Assembly: GCA_032433765.1 (NCBI GenBank)
Contig: JAVIAB010000073.1
Coordinates: 63,258,199-63,322,198 of the forward strand
DNA from: Megaustenia siamemsis
Taxonomy: Eukaryota > Mollusca > Gastropoda > Stylommatophora > Ariophantidae
Length of the DNA stretch: 64,000 nucleotides
Direction: 5' to 3'
A program made the position numbers and the translations under genes. Below are positions 1 to 10,923 of the stretch, piece by piece. A model generated the notes under the pieces. The model saw nothing but the letters and a program-made list of their open reading frames with translations. It searched no databases and was not told where the DNA came from. Every line of letters begins with the position of its first letter. The first letter of the stretch is position 1.

Positions 1-501
1 TGTCAACGTATAGTTGTGCAGTGTAGCAGCAACGAACAATTTAGGGACAGTGAACAAGATAGTTTCACAGAGTTCATGCTTGAGACTAAGTATGATGTTA
101 AATTATAGTTGTGCAGTGTAGCAGCAATGAACAATTTAGGGACAATGAACGAAATAGTTTAGCAGAGTTCATGCTTAAGAAATCTGAAAGCAGAAGACAG
201 TTGTGCAGTGTGGCAACAATGACCGGTCTAGGAATTGTGAGCGAAATAGTGGATCAGAGTCATGCTCCATAAGAAGTAGGATATGATAGTGTTGTGTGCA
301 ATTCAGCTGCACGAACACTTGAGGTGGCGGTAAGCGAGACAGAATCACAGTGTCATGTTCACCCCTGAGGGGCTATGTTTAGGAGATATGAATCTCCGAA
401 ACACACCAGTGTAGACGAGTTGTGTGACATAGCTATCGCCAACTTAGTGCGAAGCCAGGAGGATACTATTCTGAAATAGTGGTGAAATTCAGAGACAACA
501 A
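1..501. repeat. left copy of ~500-bp direct repeat (LTR-like), cut by window start
   Basis: This block matches 2043-2546 along its whole length with only scattered substitutions and small indels, so the two are a direct pair about 2,042 bp apart. It is built from diverged subunits of roughly 90-100 bp, each opening with GTTGTGCAGTGT(A/G)GCA and carrying a run like TTAGGGACAGTGAAC. Identity stops sharply after GACAACAA at both copies. The spacing and shared right edge fit the 5' LTR of an LTR element, but a higher-order satellite is also possible. The true left end is outside the window. Confidence 0.55.
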
Positions 502-1924
502 AAGTCACATGCATGAGTTACAGACACTGACTCAGAAGATACGGACAGAGAAACAAGTAGATAATAGCGATAGGGAAGTGAGAAGTTAGTAGAGTAGAAG
601 GGAGGATAGAAAGTAAACAGAAGGGAAATAAGAAATGGAAGGGTTCAGGTCAAATAGTATTCTAGGAAAAGAAGCAGTTATTGTTGGAGTAAGACTCGAG
701 TGTAGAGAGTAAGTAAGAAAAGAATGGAAACAGGCGGTGGCAAACGTTTGAATGTCCGATTATGTTGCTACGTATAAAAGTAATCAGGTAATGCCGGAAG
801 GCTAACCCGGAAGGGCAGATTACATAAAAGATGGTAGTAGCGAAGTACTAATCCGAAATGGATAGGCTACATAGAAGCAGGCAAGAAGCAATTGAGTATA
901 TTGTGGAAAGGCCTGTGAGGTAGAATATTTGGCAGAATAGGAGAATTATGCCAAGTGTTAATATAAGAAGAGTAGAGAGATGTAGTGCCGGGAGTGTAAT
1001 CCGGAAGAGATAGACTACACAGAGGATTTATTGTATAGACAATAGGGAATATATTGCGGAATGCAATGAAGAAATACTGGTAGATGGCCAGAGCAGTAAT
1101 GGAGAGTTAGAGAAAGAGTGTATAGAAATATTCAGAGGATAATGGACATTTTACAAAGAGGAGTTGTGCAGGACTAGACTAGTTTAGTGAGGGGAATATG
1201 GAGTATCAGAAATAGAAAGGTGACGGAGGCCTGGTCTGCAGGTTCCATAGGGCCTATAATGGAACCTGTAGACAATGCTGACGACATAGACCGACAGAGA
1301 CACTGCATGAGAAGAAAAGAAATAACTGTAGAAACAAAATAGATTGGATTAAGATATACTAAAGAAGGTTCCAGATAGAAGTTAAGAGAGGAGATAGGTA
1401 TAATTGACGGAATAGAAGCACACTAAAGAGTAGACAAGGTGTATGATAGAGTAGAAAGGGGATGGTACGGGTTAGTTATTATGTTAGATAAATAACTAAG
1501 AGAAGGTAGGAGGCAAAGAAGTGTAGCAGTGATTACAGAGTGGAAAACAAGATGGGAGTGTGGGGTAGAAGTTGAGGAAAGAGGGAGAAAGGTGAACTAA
1601 AATAGAATCATTGAGTCCACTGGGAAATGTGATTAGTAGTAAAGAGAGTAGAGACATTGTGTAGCACAGGGAGAATAAGATGCAGTTAGGAATGAGGCAG
1701 AAATGTAAAACGGGGTATGATTGGTTGGAAGGGGAGAAGTTAGAGAAAAGGATAAGTTAGGTCATTCGAGATAGAACGATGGCTCAGTGTGGACAGTTGT
1801 GGTATTGGCAACTGGTACCGTGAGCATAGGTAGTTGGTCACATCTGGATGGTAGAGTCAGTTGTGTGTGCAGTAGTTGTGCAGAAGTAACCTTATTCCCG
1901 GAGAGTGCTATGTAGAGTTGTGTG
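502..1924. other. purine-rich core between the direct repeats, possibly a degraded retroelement interior
   Basis: No intact coding frame is present. The + strand is unusually rich in A and G. Around 1435-1475 one frame reads VDKVYDRVERGWYG, which resembles the KAYDRV-type block of reverse transcriptases, but stop codons lie on both sides and the match could be chance. Flanking direct repeats suggest this is the interior of a decayed, perhaps non-autonomous, LTR element. Confidence 0.3.
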
Positions 1925-2546
1925 TAGACTAGAGAGACTAAGTATGATGTTAAATTATAGCTGTGCAGTGTAGCAGCAACGACCAAATTAGGGACAGTGA
2001 ACGAGATAGTTTCACAGAGTTCATGCTTAAGACTAAGTCTGATGTCAACGTATAGTTGTGCAGTGTAGCAGCAACGAACAATTTAGGGACAGTGAACGAG
2101 ATAATTTCACAGAGTTCATGCTTAAGACTAAATATGATGTTAAATTATAGTTGTGCAGTGTAGCAGCAACGAACAATTTAGGGACAATGAATGAAATAGT
2201 TTAGCAGAGTTCATGCTTAAGAAGAAATCTGAAAGCAGAAGACAGTTGTGCAGTGTGGCAACAATGACCGATCTAGGAATTGTGAGCGAAATAGTGGCTC
2301 AGAGTCATGCTCCATAAGAAGTAGGATATGATAGTGCAATGTGCAATTCAGCTGCACGAACACTTGAGGTGTCGGTAAGCGAGACAGAATCGCAGCGTCA
2401 TGTTCGCCCCTGAGGGGCTATGTTAAGGAGATATGAATCTCTGAAACACACCAGTGTAGACGAGTTGTGTGAGATAGCTATCACCAACTTAGTGCGAAGC
2501 CAAGAGGATACTATTCTGAAATAGTGGTGAAATTCAAAGACAACAA
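1925..2546. repeat. right copy of LTR-like direct repeat, with one extra ~100-bp subunit
   Basis: Positions 2043-2546 repeat 1-501. An additional diverged subunit lies just before it (about 1942-2042), so the block is longer than the left copy visible here. The shared 3' boundary is at GACAACAA; after it this copy continues TTATTCAGG while the left copy continues AAGTCACAT. If this is an LTR, 2546/2547 is the element's outer edge. Confidence 0.55.
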
Positions 2547-2861
2547 TTATTCAGGTGAAGGTAGGTGAGACAGCCATCACCTTCTTCAGGCTCAATACCG
2601 TGGGTGCACTTCCAGGCACACAGCCAACATTGGGAGAGTCGGCAGTCCAGAGCTGTTTCCGTGCAAGACACCTCCAGGCCATCTAAGTGCCTGCAATGCA
2701 ACACAAGGCGTTGAGGTCAAACGCCAAGTTGTCCAATTAGCGGGTTCAACTCGGTCATAGGTGTTCTGTTATAAAGTGCTCATTAAGAGGAAAGAAGCCC
2801 CCCGGTTATATCATGACATTGAGAGCTTTTCAATAATCATTGTTGGATTTCTTTGGCATCA
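2547..2861. other. unassigned sequence; short stretch shared with 21769-21810
   Basis: I recognise no gene here. About 2815-2860 contains an ATTGAGAGCTTTTCAATAAT-type stretch that resembles 21769-21810, so part of it is an interspersed repeat of unknown type. Confidence 0.3.
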
Positions 2862-3045
2862 ATTACTTTCCCTTTATCTCTTAGTCCTCAATTTTCCAAG
2901 TCGTTACAATATATTCCAGCCGTTCTCTTCTCATTACATAGCCAAAAAATGATGATTGTTTCTTCCTAATATTGGAAATTAGCTTTCTTTTTGCTTTGTC
3001 CTCTTTCAGAACATTTTCATTACTCTTCTTAGCTCTTTTATAATT
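2862..3045 (-). mobile_element. RTE family A fragment (3' region of ORF, antisense)
   Basis: The sequence is the reverse complement of the C-terminal coding region of the RTE-A element seen complete at 16084-20164, covering the part that encodes the KKQSSFFGHVM block and the segment before it. Both ends are missing. It matches 15740-15930 closely. Confidence 0.7.
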
Positions 3046-3914
3046 ACCGAACTTTAATTATATTTCAAACATTAACAAAAAAATGTAAAATGAACTTTCA
3101 GTATATTTGTGCAGTTTAAATAATTGTCTAATTAATTTATAAGTCTTTCTTATTTTAAGTCTTCCGCGAATCAGATTCTTTAACACAAAGTTTTCAGAAA
3201 TTAATAAATATTTTTATGATTTTGAGTGCTTTTAGCATTTCTAAATTTAAAGATAATGGTTTATAGTAACTACTGATTAATTACTTTATATCAGTATTTA
3301 ATCAGTTTAATAATTACTTTATATCAGTATTTAATCAGTTTAATAAGTATCTTGTCTGTAGTAATGTTAGAAAACCTTCAATTTCTTTAAACTGTTGACT
3401 CCAGAAATTAAGGCGATGCCAGACATCTAAACAAGTGTCACGCATAGGCTTGATTCTCTGAAATTAAACAAATAAGAACTCAAGCAAGGACAAAATGTAA
3501 TTAACTTCTTAAATAGCTCTAGGATGGTTAACTAAAATAATTTGCATATAGAGTTGTTGCATCAAAAACAATGAAAAAAATTAATTTAATAAATTAGAAG
3601 TAACAAAAGTATAACAGAAAATGCAAAACTATTCTATGACAACCCTAGACTTTTATTACATTATTATATATTCATTTCTTGTATGTAGGGTCAATCCTTG
3701 GTTATTAAAGTGGATTGCAACACCCTTAGAAGAAATAGTAGAACTTGGGTTGAGATCAGAGATATCAGAATGACACATAATATGTCCTAGATGCTTCAAG
3801 GGTCCTCACAATCACCTGTGATTTTTAATATGTCATAGACAAAGCAGTAAATATCCAATAGCAGAACTTCAGAATAAAATACAAGCTGTGGCGATAAAGT
3901 GTTAAGGATGAATT
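3046..3914. other. AT-rich sequence with no recognised feature
   Basis: No coding frame, tRNA or repeat family was recognised. A short tandem duplication lies at about 3275-3340 (ATTACTTTATATCAGTATTT occurs twice). Confidence 0.4.
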
Positions 3915-4230
3915 TTGCACCTCTTATTTGATTGCAAAATAAATGAAAAAGTTAGCAAAATGATACAACAGAGTACACAAAGATCTTTCGACTATTGCGA
4001 AGAAATGCAAAGTGAAATGGTTTGGCAATGTACCTCGATCATCTTGACTAAAAAAGACAAATCTGTGGGGAACTGTGAAAGGAAGAAGGAGACAAAGACA
4101 GAGAAAAAGATGGGAAGATAACATCAAAGAATGGATGGTTTACAGAGTCCCAAAGAATGACTGTAGATGAGATAAATGGAGAAAATTTATGAAGTCTGCC
4201 AGCAGTAGCACAATGGCTCTCAGGGTTATG
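3915..4230 (+). mobile_element. LINE 3' end fragment, family G
   Basis: Frames shift along the fragment, but the pieces read like the C-terminal tail of CR1/L2-type LINEs: a KWFGNV-like block, then KGRRRQRQRKRWEDNIKEW, then WRKF and ALRVM. It runs straight into a GAAGG/GAGG microsatellite at 4231. The 5' part is absent, as expected of a truncated insertion. Confidence 0.55.
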
Positions 4231-4305
4231 GAAGGAAAGAAGGAAGGAAGGAAGGAAGGAAGGAAGGAGGGAGGGAGGGAGGGAGGGAGGGAGGGAGGGA
4301 GGAGG
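4231..4305. repeat. (GAAGG)n/(GAGG)n microsatellite
   Basis: Pure purine run that directly follows the family G LINE tail, so it may have grown from that element's 3' tail. Confidence 0.9.
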
Positions 4306-4336
4306 TGTAGAAGAGGGAGGAAAACAAAGAGGAGAG

Positions 4337-4645
4337 AACAAGGTCAAGGAGAAAAAAGGAAAAAGACATTAAAATGAAGTCACAATAAAAATAAAGAGCA
4401 TGGGTCGAAGTGCATGGGAAAAAAACATGAAGACCTGGTCCAGAAGTGAGTGGACAGACAGACGTGTAGGTGTAGAAGGGGAGGAATGGAGAGAATAGAG
4501 GAATAAACTGACGACAGAACAAGGTCAAGGAAAAAGACATTAAGATGAAGTCAGGAGAAAAATGAGACTATGGGTCGAAATTCACATGCAAAACATGGAA
4601 GGCCATTTCCAGAAGTGAGTGGGCAGACAGACGCATGGGAAGTCA
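4337..4645. repeat. two imperfect tandem units, period ~181 bp
   Basis: AACAAGGTCAAGGA at 4337 recurs at 4518, and the following ~120 bp match, including GGGTCGAA, CAGAAGTGAGTGG and CAGACAGACG. The pair lies just upstream of the LTR-like block at 4771, as internal 3' repeats of LTR elements often do. Confidence 0.7.
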
Positions 4646-4770
4646 ATTTTGATTGGCTGATAAGATCTAAATTTAAGAGGTAAACACAAAAGATTGACAA
4701 GCACTTGAACAGAAGCACTTGGGGAAATGTAGCGGCAGGATACACACGCTCGTTAGGAGCCGGGCGACCA

Positions 4771-5354
4771 TGTGGTCGGCCCATAGGGGGGGGGCTAACC
4801 TTAGCCTAGTAGAATTAGATTAGAACGTGAGTTAGACTAATAGTGAAGGAGTTTTACGAAGCACTTGGATAGAAGCACTGAGAGACCGAACACTGGAACA
4901 GGGAGTGACGATCTAGAGTCATAACACCAAGCAAGGATAATAGCATTTTAGCCAGCAAAGAACACGCGATAGTTAGGAGATGTAGAGACCAGTGAAGAAC
5001 AGTAGGCGGACAGATTAGTAAGTAGCACTATTAAGAGACAGTTAGTAACGAGTACCAAGAGATAGCCGGACCGGTAGAAGCAGATTTAGAGCGGGCCATC
5101 AATGGGGACGGTCCACATGTAGTTTAGATATGAGTATGAATGCGTGTGGAGCCCAGAGACAAGTGTTAGGGCGATAGAATGAAGAACTTGTAGAGTGCGC
5201 TCTAAGTATGTAAACTACCATATCCAGTGTGTAACGAGAGTCCGTTGTGACAGAATTAAAAGTCGGAACAAACTCTTATACCCAATGCGTTGTTATATAT
5301 TACACAGTTATAATTATCTAGCCTAGCGTCAACCCTCTGGGACGAATCATAACA
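4771..5354 (+). repeat. LTR-like block 1 (start shared with block at 30511)
   Basis: It opens TGTGGTCGGCCCATAGG then GGCTAACCTTAGCC, matching TGTGGTCCGCCTTAGG then GGCTAACCATAGCC at 30511. A plausible end is CATAACA at 5354, giving TG...CA termini. The interior is not coding. No paired copy is in the window, so this is either a solo LTR or one end of a broken element; the right boundary is uncertain. Confidence 0.4.
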
Positions 5355-5695
5355 ACAATCAAGTTGTCGCGGAACCACAACGTGAAACAGTCATCTTAAC
5401 AACGAACCAGAAGTACGACAGTGACCAGACAAGGTCAGGGCTAAGACGATAGCCAGGGGGCATGAAGGCGTGTTGGTCCGATTGTAAACAGCTAGATCAG
5501 CACATTCCAGCAGAGGTCAAGTACGCAAGAGTCTGACTGGTCGGCGAAGGTCGCCAGTAAAGTAAACAAAGTAACGATCGATATATATCGACACAGCGTG
5601 CAAGTAGAACATCATCAGCTGCAAATCAGCTGACAGTCAAGCTGCACGCCCGCAGTACGAAATAACAACAAAATAACTCCTCCGGGTACAGAGGG
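5355..5695. other. unassigned sequence next to LTR-like block
   Basis: There is no coding frame. A palindromic ATCGATATATATCGA-type stretch lies at about 5577-5591. It may be the interior of the LTR element whose end is at 5354. Confidence 0.3.
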
Positions 5696-5830
5696 AATGA
5701 AGGAAGGAAGGAGGGAGGGAGGGAAGGAAGGAAGGAAGGAAGAAAGGAGGGAGGGAAGGAGGAGGAGGAAGAGAGGAAGAAAGAAAGGAAGGAAGAGAGG
5801 GAGAAAGAAAACAAGAAAGGGAGGGAGGAT
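5696..5830. repeat. purine-rich microsatellite (GGAA/GGGA)n
   Basis: About 135 bp of almost uninterrupted A and G. The antisense reading frames through it (serine, proline and leucine rich) are artefacts of the repeat. Confidence 0.9.
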
Positions 5831-6597
5831 TCAACCAAATTTTGAACTGGAAGAACATTAACCTTCCCATATGACAGTCGCATATAAAAACAAGCTCAGA
5901 TAGAAATGAAACAGCCTCTGATATTCAAGTGACACAGCAGTCCATCATACGTTGGTGTTACGATTCTAACCAACAGACAAGCAGGCGAATGCCAAAAGAG
6001 ACTGCATAATGTATGTTTTGTTATTAGGATCTTCATTACTGCACACTAGATAAATCCACAGGTGCTCCTCGAGAAAATTCTAAAAGAATGCTGGCCCATG
6101 TACACGAACGATTTAACATGGCCTGGGATCCATGGTGAGGTTAGGTTTCTGATGACAATTTTGCCTGGGCAGAAATCATATTTATGGCATACTCTTTTCA
6201 GTTTTAACTGCCAAGGGTTCTTTAACATGTGTAAGTGCACACAGGTCCTCCTGTTAATTGCCATTATCCGAGAGGGCTAGACATCTGATCACACTACCCA
6301 AGAGATCAGTAGAGGGTAATATCATAAAGCAGCCATAGATTAATTTGCCCTACTTTTGAAAAATCCCCACCGCTTTTGGTGGGCTTTGAACCCAGGTTCT
6401 TCCTGGCCTAAGACCGAAATCGCACCTTTAGACTGCCGAACCCCCTTGCATAATGTTGTTCTCATTAAACAACAGAATTCTGAAAAGAGATCTTGCTGCT
6501 CCCAAAACATTTGCCACGTGTCACAATGAGCAAAGGCTACTTCCATTATATATTATAAAATGATTTTGTTAATGATTACTTATGTTAAATATGGGCT
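5831..6597. other. unassigned sequence
   Basis: I see no gene. Near 6360-6440 a minus-strand GGGTTCAAAGCCCACC looks like a tRNA B box, but no good A box or cloverleaf could be found. Confidence 0.3.
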
Positions 6598-6645
6598 ATC
6601 TATCTATCTATTGTCCTTTCGAGCCAAAGGTGACACATAGGGCAG
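6598..6645 (-). mobile_element. LINE family C 3' tail scrap
   Basis: (TATC)n followed by TATTGTCCTTTCGAGCC and CATAGGGC is the reverse complement of the 3' UTR that ends family C copies at 7740-7799 and 9694-9730. Confidence 0.65.
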
Positions 6646-6865
6646 AACCACAATCTAAAAAACAGAAACCATGTGTGCCAAAGCACATATTGCAGAGATG
6701 ACTGCTTCTAAAATTTATCGCTCTGTTTCCATAACAATACTTTTAACAATGACAGCTTGTCAAGCCATTGATCCCGCCTCTTACAACATGCTTGGAAGGT
6801 CACAGTGTCACGATTATTATTTATTATGGGCTAGACAACTCATAATGCCCATGACATAATGTAAT

Positions 6866-6877
6866 ATATGTATATAT

Positions 6878-6925
<48 letters not shown>
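6866..6925. repeat. (TA)n microsatellite
   Basis: About 55 bp of alternating T and A immediately before the LINE C 5' UTR. Confidence 0.95.
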
Positions 6926-6928
<3 letters not shown>

Positions 6929-6930
6929 GT

Positions 6931-7342
6931 GTCAGGCTGGGTAATTTTACCTGCTACTGTATGCAGTAAACAGTACAACCTGCAGCTGCCCTGCTGCCTT
7001 GCAGGTATGCTCGGGAGAGTAAAAGGCTAAGGGAGGGTACCCCGAAGTAAAACAACCCCATTGCCTTGTGGGTGAGACTTTTTAGTCAAAGGCTAGCGGA
7101 GCCAACTGTAAACAAATTGACGGAAGGCAACGGAAAACCACAATCGTAATTTCTTTATACAATCATAAATCGCCACAACAATAGAAATCATGACAACAAC
7201 GTTAAGGGGGATTCCAATGGAAAATCCTCATTCAGTACTAAGAATCCTCATAATGGAGAATCCTCATTCAGTTTTAAGAGAAAAACACTGAGTAGGATCT
7301 TTCACTGACCCAGAATATGCAAAGAGTATTCTAGAAATAAAA
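6931..7342 (+). mobile_element. LINE family C, 5' part (5' UTR homologous to RTE-A 5' UTR)
   Basis: Positions 6934-7240 align base for base, with few differences, to the RTE-A 5' UTR at 16096-16392 (TAATTTTACCTGCTACTGTA, CTGCCTTGCAGGTA, CAAAGGCTAGCGGAGCC). The segment ends in ATTCTAGAAATAAAA (7328-7342), the left target duplication of the nested copy at 7343-7799. The same element resumes at 7815, so the N-terminal part of its endonuclease is deleted. Confidence 0.7.
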
Positions 7343-7799
7343 CAAAGTTGAACGCATTCGAAAATAAATGTCTAAGGAAAATACTTGGTATAGTGTGGAA
7401 CGAATTCAAAACAAATGAGGAAATTAGAGAAATCGCCAATCAACCACTAATATCTTCAGTAATAAAGAAAAGACGATGGTCATATGTTGGACATGTGATG
7501 CGAAGAGATAATAACCGAATAGTAAAACAGGCCCTCATATGGGAAACAACAGGTAAGAGAAAAAGAGGAAGACCCAGGGAGACACTGAGAAGAACATTGA
7601 TGAGAGAGGCAAGAGCAACAGGATTCGGCTCCCTCAATGAGATAGAGCTGCTTGCACAGAAAAGAGACAAATGGCGAGATTTGATAAAATATCTTTAAAA
7701 GAAAACTGCTAGAACAAAAATTCAGATTTGAGAAGGTGTATCTTGGTCTACGCCCTATGGGCCAGCAACCGCTCAAAAGGTCAATAGATAGATAGATAG
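7343..7799 (+). mobile_element. 5'-truncated LINE family C copy nested in another C copy
   Basis: It is flanked by a perfect 15-bp target duplication, ATTCTAGAAATAAAA, at 7328-7342 and 7800-7814. It contains only the 3' end of the ORF, a ~110-bp 3' UTR and a (GATA)n tail. The tail lies directly against the right duplication, as target-primed reverse transcription predicts. Confidence 0.9.
7348..7698 (+). pseudogene. LINE C ORF2 C-terminal domain (116 codons, open)
   Basis: The frame stays open to its natural stop. It contains the post-RT region typical of many invertebrate LINEs: KCLRKILGI near the start, IKKRRWSYVGHVMRRD in the middle, then the basic block KRKRGRPRETLRR and a final KRDKWRDLIKYL. 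This part follows the polymerase domain and is thought to help RNA or DNA binding in such elements. Upstream RT and endonuclease are missing, so it is not functional alone. It is the best preserved C copy here; 9137-9511 is a more damaged relative. Confidence 0.8.
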
Positions 7800-8302
7800 A
7801 TTCTAGAAATAAAATACTACTCAGAAAGAATAATCACAACCAGACTACTAGAAGATAACCAAAAAGCAAATTACGTATAAACCTATGCAACATGTAACAA
7901 CAATTAAAATGAAAAAAGCAGTGAAGAATTCTATGAGACACTAAATGAATTTTTCAAGAAGACTGATAAAAGTGACAACATGTTAGTGATGAGAGATTTT
8001 AATGGAAGGTTTGGGAAACACAACAGCGAGAACAAAGATACCTTGTGACCCTTTGGTGAGAAGACACCTGAAATAATTAAAATTGGAAGCACACTGCTAG
8101 AATTATATAACCAAAACGATTTGTTTATTACCAACACATTCTTCAAACAGAGAGACACAAGTATACAACTGGTACAAGCGAAATGACAAGAGCTGTAGAA
8201 GAAGCTAGATACTTTACTAAAAAGAAAACAAAACAAGAAAAGAGTAACTGACAGCAGAGCTATCCCTAATATGTTACAGGTGACACAGACCACAAAATAG
8301 TT

Positions 8303-8707
8303 ATGATTACACACAGACAGCCAGAAATAAAGAGAAGATGCACAAACAAACAAAAGAAGCACAAACAAGCAAAAGAAGCAAAAATAACAGATGATAAAAA
8401 TAAAACAATTAATAGATCAAGGAAAACCATTGAAGAAAAACTAACAGAGGAATCCAAAAAACTCCCTAATGAAGTAATCACAGTAGAAGAGTGGAAACAG
8501 TTTAAGAAAACAATAACCAACATCCCAACAACAGTATGCGGAACAAAACGAAGGACAAAAGAAGAGAAAAAGAGCACCCCATTGTGGAACGACGCAATCA
8601 GAGAAGCAGTTAAAGAAATGAAGAAACTATTGAAATATTGGAGGAGAAGAAAAACCAAGAAATATATGAAAACTATGCCTATCTGGAAAAAAATAGTAAA
8701 ATTTTGA
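8303..8707 (+). pseudogene. LINE C endonuclease-RT linker fragment (134 codons)
   Basis: The frame is open and very rich in lysine, threonine and glutamate. Just upstream, out of frame, TDHKIVMI matches the SDH-containing end of APE endonucleases. Blocks such as STPLWNDAIREAVKEMKK and LKYWRRRKTKKY are typical of the helical linker between endonuclease and RT in RTE/CR1-type LINEs. The usual ORF would continue into RT, but this one stops at 8707. Confidence 0.65.
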
Positions 8708-9136
8708 TCAAAGAAGGTAAACAAAAGACCTGGACAGAATTCAGACAAAGATGAGCAGGGACTTCAAGACAGCCACAAGTGACTTTTACAAAGCAACAAG
8801 AGCAAAAAAAGAGAGCCATAATCTCATTGAACTCATAAATGACAAAGATGGACAGCCACTATGAAATAATCAACATATGCAACTGAGATGGAAAGAATAT
8901 TGTGAAGACCTATTGAACATGGCAACAAACTACCAAAAACACAGCGAAAACCTCACAAGAATTCACAAACACTGAACCCAACATCATGAAAGAAGAAATC
9001 GAAGTAGTAATCAAATATGCACAAAGAAATAAAGCAGCAGGGATAGATAACATACCAGTAGAAATAATAAAGCTTGAATAAAGTCATGAAAAGCTTAATT
9101 CCAACAGATGACAGAATACACATGGAAAACTAACCA

Positions 9137-9511
9137 GTGGAAGAGATCGATCAATTTATCTATCTTGGAAGTCAAATGGATCGGGAAAGGAATACAAGTA
9201 AAGAAATTAGAATCAGAAAGGCTAAAGTAGCAATGTCTTTCAGAAGCCTTGAAAAGTTGTGGAAATCAAAACTCATCAGCACAAACACAAAACATAGACT
9301 ATTCAAATCAAATGTACTATCAACCCTTACATATGCATGTGAGAGCTGGAAAACAACACTGAACGCATACGAAAAGAAATGTCTAAGGAAAATACTTGGT
9401 ATAGCGTGGAACGAATTCAAAACAAACGAGGAAATTAGAGAAATCTCCAAACAACCACTAATATCTTCAGTAATCAAGAAAAGACGATGGTCATATGATG
9501 AGGAGAGATAA
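9137..9511 (+). pseudogene. LINE C post-RT C-terminal domain (124 codons)
   Basis: It opens with FIYLGSQMD, the post-palm F-YLG motif, then LTYACESW, then KCLRKILGI and a shared stretch with 7348-7698. Relative to that copy it loses the GHVMRRD reading by a small deletion at about 9499 and terminates early. No polymerase active site is present. Confidence 0.7.
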
Positions 9512-9693
9512 TAACCAAACAACAAAGCAGGCCCTCATGTGAGAAACAACAGGTAAGAGGAAGAGAAGCCGACCCAGAGAGACACTGAGAAGAACATTAA
9601 TCAGAGAGACAAGAGCATCGGCTCCCTCAATAAGATAGAGTTGCTTGCACAGAACAGAGACAAATGGCGAGCTTTGATAAAAGATCTTTCTAT

Positions 9694-9905
9694 CTATCTA
9701 TTGACCTTTCGAGCCATAGCCGGCCCATAGGGCATAGACCCAGATACTCTTGCTCTAGCTAAATTTTTATTCTAGCAGTTTTCAATCCTTATAAAGATCT
9801 TTTATCAAATCTCCCCATTTGTCTCTGTTCTGTGCAAGTAACTCTATCCCAATGAAGGAGCCAATTCCTGCCACTTTTGCCTCTTATCGGTGTCCTTTCT
9901 TAATT
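9694..9905 (-). mobile_element. LINE family C 3' end fragment, antisense
   Basis: (TATC)n then TATTGACCTTTCGAGCC and the reverse complement of the C 3' UTR and last coding block. It meets the sense-strand C copy head-on at 9693, forming a tail-to-tail inverted pair. Confidence 0.75.
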
Positions 9906-9986
9906 AGATTTATTGATAAAAATTTATGGTAAACGGCCATTGATAGTCTATCTATCTATCTATCTTTCGTTCGCCTGAAGTATTGT

Positions 9987-10388
9987 CTATATCTGCAATG
10001 TCGTTTCCTGTATAAATTTTACTGTCTTTTGTAATTCTTGCAGTGGCCCATATAGTTTTGTCTGTAGTGTTGTATCTATGGACCAATGGATTTTCCTCAG
10101 TCTACTATATTCTGTGCAATCTTGAAGTATGTGTTCAGCAGTCTGGGGTGCCCGTCCACATATACAAGTAGTTGATGTGCCGATCTTGAATTTTGTATAC
10201 ATGTGACTATGGAGTCGATTGTGTCCTGTTCTGAGGCGTATAATGATAACTTGTTCATATCTATTCAAATTATGAAAGGCATCCTGATTTGGGGCTTGTG
10301 GTCCTCTGCTTGATTTGATTATCTGTTTCTTATGATGGTATGTAACCGGTGTATCTAGTTGTGTGCCTGTTGAACCTTCCTTTGCCAA
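9987..10388 (-). pseudogene. I-type LINE C-terminal zinc-knuckle domain (133 codons)
   Basis: It starts MAKEGSTG, continuing from GNEKADQ of the RNase H domain in another frame. It contains RLRTGHNRLHSHMYTKFKIG and then a CxC...TAEHILQDC arrangement, the Cys-Cys-His-Cys tail seen after RNase H in I-type LINEs. It terminates at a stop shortly before the GATA tail. The closest relative in the window is 46578-46805. Confidence 0.8.
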
Positions 10389-10401
10389 CTGATCTGCTTT
10401 C

Positions 10402-10923
10402 TCATTTCCTGGTATTCCACAGTGAGATGGGATCCACTGCAGGGCAACCCTGTGGTGCTTGCAAGAGTTCAGTCAATAAGGTCTGCAGATGTGGTAATTT
10501 TCTGGATTGTAGTACCTGGAGTACTGATCTTGCATCTGTCAAAAACACTACAGGCTGTGGACTAAGATTACTGTTCAGCAGTTTTTCTATTGCCAACCTT
10601 ATTGCTTGTATTTCTGCATCATAATTGTGACAATATTTCCCTGTTGCTATTTTATTCATATTCCTAGTGTTATTTGGGTACTCTATATATGCACCTGCTC
10701 CCCCATTCTGTGCTGATCCATCTGTGTACACACAAATCCATAGGTCTTGTGGGTATTCTTCATCCAGGAAACTGAGAGTTATTGTTTTTCGCTGTAGACT
10801 TATCTGTTCTTCTTTGTCAACTATTCCTTTCACTTCTGTCCATATTTGTATTGATAATCCTGATTCCTCTGTCCAGGAAGTCTGTTCTGGTATGGGCAGT
10901 AGGGGGTTAACAACTCTTGGCAT
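10402..10923 (-). pseudogene. I-type LINE RNase H domain (173 codons)
   Basis: RNase H motifs appear in order: YTDGSAQNGGAGAY (first catalytic Asp), DAEIQAIRLAIEKLL (Glu), FLTDARSVLQVL (second Asp). The last block (SHCGIPGNEKAD type, third Asp) is present in the DNA but out of frame, because a frameshift near 10440 ends the ORF in SLWNTRK. Without the upstream RT this is a dead copy. Confidence 0.85.

Larger units (their letters stand above)
7815..9693 (+). mobile_element. LINE family C, main body (internally deleted)
   Basis: This continues the element that starts at 6931. In order it holds the C-terminal half of an APE endonuclease (7930-8290), a lysine-rich linker (8303-8707), a short RT N-terminal piece reading RNKAAGIDNIPVEII (about 9020-9075), and the post-RT C-terminal domain (9137-9511 and on). 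The RT core, including the YADD box, is absent between about 9080 and 9130. Many stops and frameshifts are present. The 3' end meets an antisense C tail at 9694. Confidence 0.8.

Noticed and set aside
4048..4540. Antisense proline/serine-rich open frames of ~100 codons
   Set aside because: They are translations of the GGAA/GGGA microsatellite and have no domain or start context.
5626..5883. Antisense serine/proline-rich frames
   Set aside because: Read through the purine microsatellite at 5696-5830; compositional artefact.
6360..6440. Possible tRNA-like B box on the minus strand
   Set aside because: GGGTTCAAAGCCCACC lacks a partner A box and cloverleaf.
8266..8748. 160-codon hydrophobic antisense frame resembling a membrane protein
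   Set aside because: It is the antisense shadow of the lysine-rich LINE C linker on the + strand.
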